64,000 bases of DNA from Orlajensenia sp001423545. Lineage in GTDB: Bacteria; Actinomycetota; Actinomycetes; Actinomycetales; Microbacteriaceae. Location: assembly GCA_001423545.1 (NCBI GenBank), contig LMOK01000002.1, positions 620,001 to 684,000 of the forward strand. Direction: 5' to 3'. The notes beneath the pieces were generated by a model. The model saw only the letters and a list, made by a program, of their open reading frames with translations, was not told where the DNA came from and made no database searches. Both the position numbers and the translations under genes were made by a program. Shown here in pieces: positions 58,277-64,000 of the stretch (position 1 is its first letter; every line of letters begins with the position of its first letter).

Positions 58277-59573
58277 CCGGTTGTGGCGATCGGTTCGCGC
58301 CAAGGCGACCCTTGGCGCGATGGTCGTCGTTGCTCTCGCCTTGATCGTGGGGGCGTTCGTCTTCGTCGGAGTGTTGAGCTCCAGCCTGCGAGAGGCATCT
58401 GTTCGCGCGGGGGAATTGCGCGCTGAGGAGCTCGCGGCCCGAGTCGAATCCGAAGGGCTGACCATCATCCGGGGACTTGACGACGAGATCGCCCAGGTGG
58501 TGGACGGTGACGGCAGCGTCCTCGCCGCGTCCGAGGATGCGCCGCCCACTCCATTGCCGCAGGACGACGGGGCGGTGCCGATCGTGGTGGACGATGAACC
58601 GGTCATCGTGCTGAGCGAGGAACTGGGCGATGGGGGTTCGCTGCTCGTCGGCGTCTCCGTGGAGGATGACGCGGAAGCCGTGAGAACGGTGAGCGGACTG
58701 CTCGCAGTCGCTGTTCCGCTGCTTGTTCTCCTCGTCGGCGCGACGACCTGGGTGGTCGTCGGTCGCGCGCTGACACCGGTGACCCGGATCGGCACGGAGG
58801 TCGAGAGCATCACTGCCGACCGCCTCGATCGGCGCGTTCCGGTCCCTTCTTCAGGTGACGAGATCGCTGCACTTGCCGTGACCATGAATGGGATGCTTGC
58901 CAGGCTCGAGGCGTCTGCGCAAGCTCAGCGAGCGTTCGTCTCCGACGCATCCCACGAGTTGCGCTCTCCACTGGCGACCATCCGGCAGCACGCGGAACTT
59001 TCGCAAGCTCATCCCGAGGCGACCTCCGTTGAGGAGCTGGCAGGTGTTGTTCATGAAGAGGGGCTGCGGCTGCAAGGTCTCGTCGATGCGCTGCTGCTGC
59101 TTGCCCGGCTGGACGAGGGTGCCGCGATCATGCATGAGCTCGTGGACCTGGACGACATCGCGCTCGCTGAGCTGTCCCGACTGCGCGCATCCGGCATCGT
59201 GGTCGACGGTTCCGGGGTTGGCCCCGCCCAGGTGAACGGTGACCGCCGGGTGCTGGGTCAGCTCGTGCGGAACCTGGCGGACAACGCCGCGCGCCATGCG
59301 CACGGTCGTGTCGCGATCGGAGTCGGCCACAGTGATGGAATGGCTGTCTTCACGGTTGAGGACGATGGGGACGGTGTTCCAGCTGACCAGCGGGAGCGTG
59401 TGTTCGAGCGGTTCGTTCGACTTGATGAGGCACGGTCACGGGATGCCGGTGGGAGCGGGCTCGGGCTGCCCATCGTCCGCGCCATCGCGGAAGCGCTCGG
59501 TGGTCGCGTAGCCGTGGATGCCTCCCGCTGGGGCGGCGCACGGTTCACGGTCACGCTTCCCCTCGCTTACTGA
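58266..59573 (+). CDS. Sensor histidine kinase of the same system
   Basis: The 435-residue kinase has TM1 (about 17-40), a short extracytoplasmic sensor (45-140) with an acidic patch (PQDDGAVPIVVDDEP), TM2 (about 143-166), HAMP, the phosphoacceptor motif DASHELRSPL with His230, and an ATPase domain with NLADNAARHA, DDGDGVP and GGSGLGLPIVR. The start overlaps the regulator gene by 11 nt. Acidic sensor parts of this sort often bind cations or cationic peptides, but this is not shown here. Confidence 0.92.
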
Positions 59574-59606
59574 AGGCTTCTTCAGTTCGCTTCAGCCCTG
59601 CTTCAG
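59570..59606 (+). promoter_or_regulatory. CTTCAG box cluster before the PepSY-like gene
   Basis: CTTCAG occurs at 59580-59585, 59590-59595 and 59601-59606, 10-11 bp apart, and the complement CTGAAG at 59570-59575 overlaps the kinase stop. The last box ends 22 nt before the ATG at 59629, as at the regulator's own promoter. This strongly suggests that the regulator drives the gene at 59629. Confidence 0.65.
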
Positions 59607-59628
59607 CGTCGCTGAGAAGGATGGAGTC

Positions 59629-60321
59629 ATGACCGACATAACCAATCAGACCGATCCGACGCCGACCTCGACTGGGAAGAGCGACGTGCCCAAGCGTTCT
59701 CGCCGACGGACCCTTCTCATCAGCGGAGGCGCAGTTCTCGCGGCCGTCGTCCTCGTCGGCGGCGGGGTCGCGGTGGGCGCAGCCGTCGCCGACGAGATCG
59801 ACGACGACAATGACGCCACTTCTGAGACGGCACAGAACGGCGACAACCAGAGCGACGAGAGCGAGGACGGCGACAGCGACGCCGCGGACGCGGCCTCGGT
59901 TGCGGGCACTGCATCCGCGAGCGAGCTGCTCGACATCATCGAGACCGCCTCGGCGAAAGCGGAGGGCGAGCCGGTGGAGATCGAGACCGCAGCTGACGGC
60001 TCGTGGGATGTGCAGTTCGCGACATCCGCGGGCGACGAGTCCGAGGTTCGCGTCGATGCCGATGGAAACGCCATCCTGGTCGGCACCGAAGCCGGCGATC
60101 AGGACAATCAGGCGCGAGTAGGTTCGCTCGACACGGCGACCGTCGAGGCGCTGGTGGCAGCAGCACTCGATGACACCGATGGCACCGTCATCGATGTCGA
60201 GATCGACGGCGACACCGCCTCCCCGTACGATGTGACCGTGCTCACGGCCGACCGGAAGACCGTGGACATCGCGCTGGACTCCGACTACACCGTGCTAACC
60301 GCGGAATCCGACAACGACTGA
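59629..60321 (+). CDS. Membrane-anchored acidic protein with PepSY-like repeats
   Basis: The 230-residue product has a basic cytoplasmic part (PKRSRRRTL), one TM segment (about 29-52), a very acidic linker (55-85, Asp/Glu/Ser/Asn) and two repeats of PepSY-like character: ELLDIIETASAKAEGEPVEIE with WDVQFATSAGDESEVRVDADG, and TVEALVAAALDDTDGTVIDVE with YDVTVLTADRKTVDIALDSD. PepSY modules often accompany two-component systems and bind or regulate extracytoplasmic partners. GGATGGAG precedes the ATG. The CTTCAG cluster upstream makes it the probable target of the two-component system. Confidence 0.8.
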   Translation: MTDITNQTDPTPTSTGKSDVPKRSRRRTLLISGGAVLAAVVLVGGGVAVGAAVADEIDDDNDATSETAQNGDNQSDESEDGDSDAADAASVAGTASASELLDIIETASAKAEGEPVEIETAADGSWDVQFATSAGDESEVRVDADGNAILVGTEAGDQDNQARVGSLDTATVEALVAAALDDTDGTVIDVEIDGDTASPYDVTVLTADRKTVDIALDSDYTVLTAESDND

Positions 60322-60755
60322 TCGCGTTGCACGTCAGGGCCCCGGGACGCTCACCCGGGGCCAGGCGTCACCTGCCGACCACGCTTGCCGGTGGGAGCGC
60401 CACACGGCAAGTGCAATGAGAGCCCCCAGCAGCGCGCCGCCCACGTATCAAGTACAGAACTTGAGTCTCAGTCGGCGATCGTTCATGGGGAATCCGGTCC
60501 CGGAGCCGCGCTGAAATGAGTTAGCTGACCGAGGGCCAGTGTCGACCGCGCATCCAACGACTAGTCGAGACGAGTGATGCGACGAACGCCAGACGCTGCG
60601 ATGCTCGCGTTGATCACGGCCAACAGGACCCACAACCACCCATACTCAGCCATGGATGCGAACACATCAGCCAACGCTCATACGTACTGGATTCGGTCCC
60701 CGCAACCGATAGCTCAGCGTCGACCGACTCACGGAGAGTCGCCCGCGGACGGATC
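60322..60755. other. 434-nt region with little coding content
   Basis: A minus-strand frame 60561-60653 (30 codons, MAEYGWLWVLLAVINASIAA then SGVRRITRLD) could code for a single-TM peptide; it has no Shine-Dalgarno sequence. Nothing else recognisable was found. The region looks like decayed DNA between the PepSY-like gene and the IS remnant. Confidence 0.35.
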
Positions 60756-60794
60756 GTGAGACGACCGTCTATCGATCGGATTACGCTGTCCGTG

Positions 60795-60983
60795 ATGCCG
60801 ACCGAAGGATTCGCCGTGTCCGATGAGACCACTCCTGACCACCACATCCCGTCCGCGGATGAGCCGAGCATTCCAGAGCTCGAGGCTGACGAGACCATAC
60901 CGCCGCGACCGGAGGAGGAGATCGCCGACGTGCTGCGCGCTGAGCCCGACCTCGAGGACCACAGCCGGCATCCGGAGGCCTGA
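60795..60983 (+). CDS. Possible small acidic protein
   Basis: ATG 60795 opens a frame of 62 codons rich in Glu, Asp and Pro (DETTPDHHIPSADEPSIPEL, then EEEIADVLRAEPDLEDHS). The composition is that of a soluble disordered peptide. No family was recognised and the start is uncertain. The stop lies 7 nt before the IS remnant. Confidence 0.4.
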   Translation: MPTEGFAVSDETTPDHHIPSADEPSIPELEADETIPPRPEEEIADVLRAEPDLEDHSRHPEA

Positions 60984-60989
60984 GCCGCG

Positions 60990-61135
60990 TCAGATGACGC
61001 CACGCCAGGTGAGATGGCGTTTCTGGTCAGCGTGGTACGCGGCTTGGAACTCGTCGGGTGGGACGTCCCCGATGGTCGAGTGCAAACGCCTCGCGTTGTA
61101 CCAGTCGACCCATCCTGTGGTGACCACTGTCATCT
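60990..61135 (-). mobile_element. IS3-family transposase C-terminal remnant
   Basis: The minus frame reads WVDWYNARRLHSTIGDVPPD then EFQAAYHADQKRHLTWRGVI and a stop. WVxWYNxRRLHSxIGxxPPxEF is the C-terminal end of the IS3-type integrase core, just after the catalytic Glu. Upstream DNA shows no continuation, so only about 45 residues are left. No terminal inverted repeat was found. Confidence 0.85.
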
Positions 61136-61177
61136 GCGGGATGTGCGCGGTGGAGGTCGGCACGCCATTATGGGTTC

Positions 61178-61747
61178 ATGGCGCTGCCCTGGGACTTCCG
61201 CCCTCTCCACGGTCCTCGGGTAGCGCTGGAGCTGCTGCGCGACGACGACCTCGAGGCGCTGTTCGCCATGCAGTCCGACCCGGAGGTATGTCGCTACCTT
61301 CTGTACGAGGCTCGTTCACGCGAAGAGGTCGGAGAGGTCCTCGCGGTGGATGCCGGTGCCACCCGGCTCGAACACCCCGACGACTATGTCCAACCGGCGA
61401 TCCGGGATGAGGACGGCCACTTCGCCGGCACCATGTACTTCCACCTGACCAGCGTCGATGACCGCACGGCCGAGATCGGCTGGATCCTCGCCCCATCGTC
61501 GCAAGGTAGGGGCTACGCCACCGAGGCTGCGCGCGTTCTGCTCGACCTTGCGTTCGGCGAACTCGGGCTGCACCGCGTGTACGCCGAGCTCGACCCGCGC
61601 AACGCGGCATCCGTCGCTCTCTGCGAGCGCTTGGGGATGCGGCACGAAGGCCACTTCAGCGAGCACATGTGGCTGAAGGGCGAGTGGACGGACACCGGGA
61701 TCTTCGCGATCCTGGAACGTGAGTGGGCCGCGCGGCGAGACGGCTAG
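61178..61747 (+). CDS. GNAT-family acetyltransferase (RimJ/RimL-like)
   Basis: The 189-residue product starts with LHGPRVALELLRDDDLEALFA and has EIGWILAPSSQGRGYATEAARVLLDLAFGELGLHRVYAELD (pieces) with the acetyl-CoA loop QGRGYA, and NAASVALCERLGMRHEGHF, all typical of RimJ/RimL-type N-acetyltransferases. CATTAT lies 6 nt before the ATG. It lies directly beside the IS remnant. Confidence 0.9.
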   Translation: MALPWDFRPLHGPRVALELLRDDDLEALFAMQSDPEVCRYLLYEARSREEVGEVLAVDAGATRLEHPDDYVQPAIRDEDGHFAGTMYFHLTSVDDRTAEIGWILAPSSQGRGYATEAARVLLDLAFGELGLHRVYAELDPRNAASVALCERLGMRHEGHFSEHMWLKGEWTDTGIFAILEREWAARRDG

Positions 61748-62121
61748 CACTACTGGCGTGACTTCCAGCGGAGCGGCCTGAAATAACGGCGGCGTAAAAC
61801 GGGGGCGGCAACCTCGGTGTCGGGGGCTTCTACTGCCGGTGCGCCGAAGGACGTACGAGTTTGCGCGCGCAGCTGTGACTGATCTAGTTCGAGACTCCGG
61901 CATCCGTCTTCGCGAGGAACCCGAATGCGACGAGGCTGCTCGAGAGGGTCGTCAGGTACCGGCGATCGCCACCCTTCTGGCTATCCTTGGGTGATCTTCG
62001 ACTTCCCGCACACTGGGGCGGACAGCCGAACGCCATGCGGGGTGCGCGGCCTCGGCCGTTGCTCACCGCGCGGTAAGTGTCCACAATGAGGTTCAACGAT
62101 CGCTCCGAAGTGGAGTAACCC
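61748..62121. other. 374-nt gap before the P-type ATPase
   Basis: No gene was recognised. A minus-strand frame ending at 61884 gives GGDRRYLTTLSSSLVAFGF, which could be a fragment but matches nothing I know. The ATPase promoter must lie at the right end; TGGAGTAACCC (62111-62121) contains its ribosome site. Confidence 0.35.
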
Positions 62122-64000
62122 ATGAATGAAGGACCCGGACTCACGGCGCGACCTGCTCCCGCCTCCGAGAGCTGGTACGAACTCTCGTCCGACGAGGTGG
62201 CCAGCCGGCTGGAGGTCGACCCGGCGCGGGGCCTGAGTGCGGCCGAGGTGCAACTGAGGCTGCAGACCTACGGCGCGAACGTTCTGGTCGCCGCAGTTGC
62301 CGAGCCCGCGTGGAAGCGCTTCTTCAAGCACTATGCGGACTACATGCAGATCGTGCTCGTGGGCGCGGCCCTGGTCAGCCTGCTCATCGGCGAGTACTCG
62401 ACTGCCGTCCTGCTCGCGCTGTTGACCCTGTTCAACGCCTGGCTCGGCTATCACCAGGAGGGCAAGGCCGAGGCCGCCGCCGCGGAGCTGAGCACGATGA
62501 TGAAGTCGGTGGCCAAGGTGCGCCGCGACGGCGTCATCGTCGAGATTCCCGCCGAGCAGATCGTGCCCGGCGACATCGTGGTGGTGGATGCCGGTGACCG
62601 AGTGCCTGCCGACGGTCGCATCATCCTGTCCGCGACGCTCCAGATCGAGGAGGGGGCTCTCACCGGTGAGAGCGTCGCGGTCGAGAAGGAGACCGGCGCG
62701 ATCGACCGGGCCGGGGTCGGCATCGGCGACCGGCTGAACATGGCCTTCATGAACACGAACGTCACCCGCGGTCACGGCGAGATCATCATCACCACCACGG
62801 GGATGGGATCCGAAGTCGGGCACATCGCCGACCTGCTCGCCGAGCAGAAGGGCGAGAAGACTCCGCTCACCAAGCAGGTCGACCGGCTCACCATCTTCAT
62901 CATCCTCGCGGCGTTGTTCGCGTTCGTGGCCATCGTGGTGATGGGTCTCGCCCAGGGTGAGTCGTTTGCGGTGCTGTTCGGCATCGGCGTCGCTCTGGCG
63001 GTCGGCTCGATCCCCGATGCACTGCCGGCGGTGGTCACGACGATTCTGTCGGTCGGCTCGGTCAACATGGCGAAGAAGAACGCCATCATGAAGTCCCTGC
63101 CCGCGGTGGAGACGCTGGGTTCCACGTCGGCGATCAACTCCGACAAGACGGGAACGCTGACCCTCAACCAGATGACCGTCCGTGAGATCGCGACGGTGCG
63201 CCACCGCTACACCGTGAGCGGCGAGGGTTACAGCTTCGACGGCCAGGTGCTGCGGACGTCGGGGGATGCCGAGCGCGACCTGGACTACGTGATGTTCTCG
63301 TGCGCGCTGTGCAACGACTCCGTGGTGGAGGAGGACGGCAGCATCGTCGGGGATCCCACCGAAGCTGCGCTTTACGTGCTCGCGCAGAAGGGTGGAGTGG
63401 ATGTCCGCGAGTTCCGGGAGCGGCACCCGCGGGTCGCATCGGTGCCGTTCGACTCCGACTACAAGTTCATGGCGACCTTCCACCGGATGGCTGCTGCCGA
63501 CGGCACGTCGGTGATCCGGGCCTACGTCAAGGGCGCGCCCGACGAGCTTCTGAGCAGATCGACGCATGCCCTGTCGCCGGGCGGAGCGTCGGAACGACTC
63601 ACTGAAGACACGCGTGCGCTGGTTCTCGCCGAGAACACCCGCATCGCCAGCCAGGGCAAGCGGGTTCTTGGCCTGGCCCAGCGCGACTTCGACCCGCTGA
63701 CCTTCGACCCGTCAGGCGACCTGATGGCGCTGATGCAGGATCTGGAGATGTCGGCGCTGATCGGCGAAGTCGACCCTCCGCGCGCGGAAGCGGTCGCTGC
63801 CATCGGCGAGGCGAAGCGTGCCGGCATCCGCGTTCGAATGATCACCGGCGACCACGCCGTGACGGCAGCCGCGATCGCGGACGAGCTGGGCATCGAGGGC
63901 CGCGCCGTCACCGGAGCCGAGTTCGCGGCGATGAGTGACGAGGAGGCGGATCGCGAGGTGGATGGCATCGGCGTCATCGCCCGGGTTGCGCCCGAACACA
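62122..64000 (+). CDS. P-type cation ATPase, P2-like (3' end beyond window)
   Basis: The open frame runs off the right edge after 626 codons. It shows an N-terminal cation-ATPase domain (WYELSSDEVASRLEVDPARGLS), two TM helices, actuator domain with EEGALTGESVAVEKE, TM3-4 with the ion-site motif IPDALPAVVTTILSVG, the phosphorylation site NSDKTGTLTLNQMT (Asp341), KGAPDELL in the nucleotide domain and MITGDHAVTAAAIADELGI in the hinge. This places it with Ca2+/Na+/K+ pumps of the PacL/CtpF branch. The M4 motif reads PDALP where P2A pumps have PEGLP, so the ion-coordinating Glu is an Asp. The ion is not predictable from this. Confidence 0.92.
   Translation, partial: MNEGPGLTARPAPASESWYELSSDEVASRLEVDPARGLSAAEVQLRLQTYGANVLVAAVAEPAWKRFFKHYADYMQIVLVGAALVSLLIGEYSTAVLLALLTLFNAWLGYHQEGKAEAAAAELSTMMKSVAKVRRDGVIVEIPAEQIVPGDIVVVDAGDRVPADGRIILSATLQIEEGALTGESVAVEKETGAIDRAGVGIGDRLNMAFMNTNVTRGHGEIIITTTGMGSEVGHIADLLAEQKGEKTPLTKQVDRLTIFIILAALFAFVAIVVMGLAQGESFAVLFGIGVALAVGSIPDALPAVVTTILSVGSVNMAKKNAIMKSLPAVETLGSTSAINSDKTGTLTLNQMTVREIATVRHRYTVSGEGYSFDGQVLRTSGDAERDLDYVMFSCALCNDSVVEEDGSIVGDPTEAALYVLAQKGGVDVREFRERHPRVASVPFDSDYKFMATFHRMAAADGTSVIRAYVKGAPDELLSRSTHALSPGGASERLTEDTRALVLAENTRIASQGKRVLGLAQRDFDPLTFDPSGDLMALMQDLEMSALIGEVDPPRAEAVAAIGEAKRAGIRVRMITGDHAVTAAAIADELGIEGRAVTGAEFAAMSDEEADREVDGIGVIARVAPEH

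Noticed and set aside
61884..62144. 86-codon minus-strand frame before the P-type ATPase
   Set aside because: No family motif, overlaps the ATPase start region, no ribosome site.

Overview
The window comes from the chromosome of a high-GC actinobacterium, most probably a member of the Microbacteriaceae (Leifsonia/Herbiconiux-like; the genus is a guess). Supporting marks are the gene set SenX3-RegX3-PhoU, CarD, a fused IspDF, the actinobacterial families DUF3263, DUF3027, DUF2530, DUF3048 and DUF4032, an IdeR-type regulator, frequent GTG starts, and many genes with a -10-like TANNNT hexamer 6-7 nt before the start codon, which points to leaderless mRNAs.

From 1 to about 45 kb the layout is that of a stable core chromosome. 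1-9 kb: the end of a GlnR-type regulator, small membrane proteins, a nitrobindin-like protein, a YgfZ-type folate-binding protein, an FUSC protein, a methyltransferase divergent from phosphoglycerate mutase, and phoU divergent from senX3-regX3. 9-14 kb: carD, ispDF, cysS and rlmB. 14-19 kb: a DUF4397 surface protein with a class F sortase, a DUF4032 protein, an MsiK/UgpC-like sugar ABC ATPase and a DsbA-like thioredoxin. 19-26 kb: tRNA-Thr(TGT), a DMT exporter, msrB, a LytR_C protein, a cold-shock protein, a DUF3048 lipoprotein, and groEL behind a perfect CIRCE operator. 26-32 kb: a WXG100 protein, a two-component system, a ferredoxin-reductase-like flavoprotein, a FolP2-like protein and a RibD-like reductase. 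32-39 kb: an XPB-type helicase and its partner, a cold-shock-domain protein with DUF3027, DUF2530, serC and ideR. 39-45 kb: two exported peptidoglycan hydrolases with a shared N-terminal module, an HNH nuclease, and an orphan LuxR-type regulator divergent from a small stress membrane protein.

From tRNA-Arg(CCT) at 45.7 kb to about 62 kb the character changes. This is an accessory and partly decayed region: a guaA 5' fragment sits directly behind the tRNA, followed by a CPBP protease, a glycolipid-type glycosyltransferase, an MFS pump, acetyltransferases, a redox cluster (alcohol dehydrogenase, cupin, cyclophilin-like lipoprotein) divergent from an XRE/MmyB regulator, and a two-component system with a probable PepSY-like target. 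Between them lie broken pieces: a YCII/VOC chimera, an SDR tail, a frameshifted cupin, a serine recombinase without its N-terminus joined to a glycoside hydrolase remnant, and an IS3-type transposase tail. The window ends inside a P-type cation ATPase.

No CRISPR array, rRNA, complete prophage or complete insertion sequence was seen. The least explained signals are regulatory and structural: tandem CTTCAG boxes at two promoters of one two-component locus, paired CACCCCTGSGGGTG boxes in front of the orphan regulator, a family of dispersed palindromes, and a strongly over-used GGATGC/GCATCC word.
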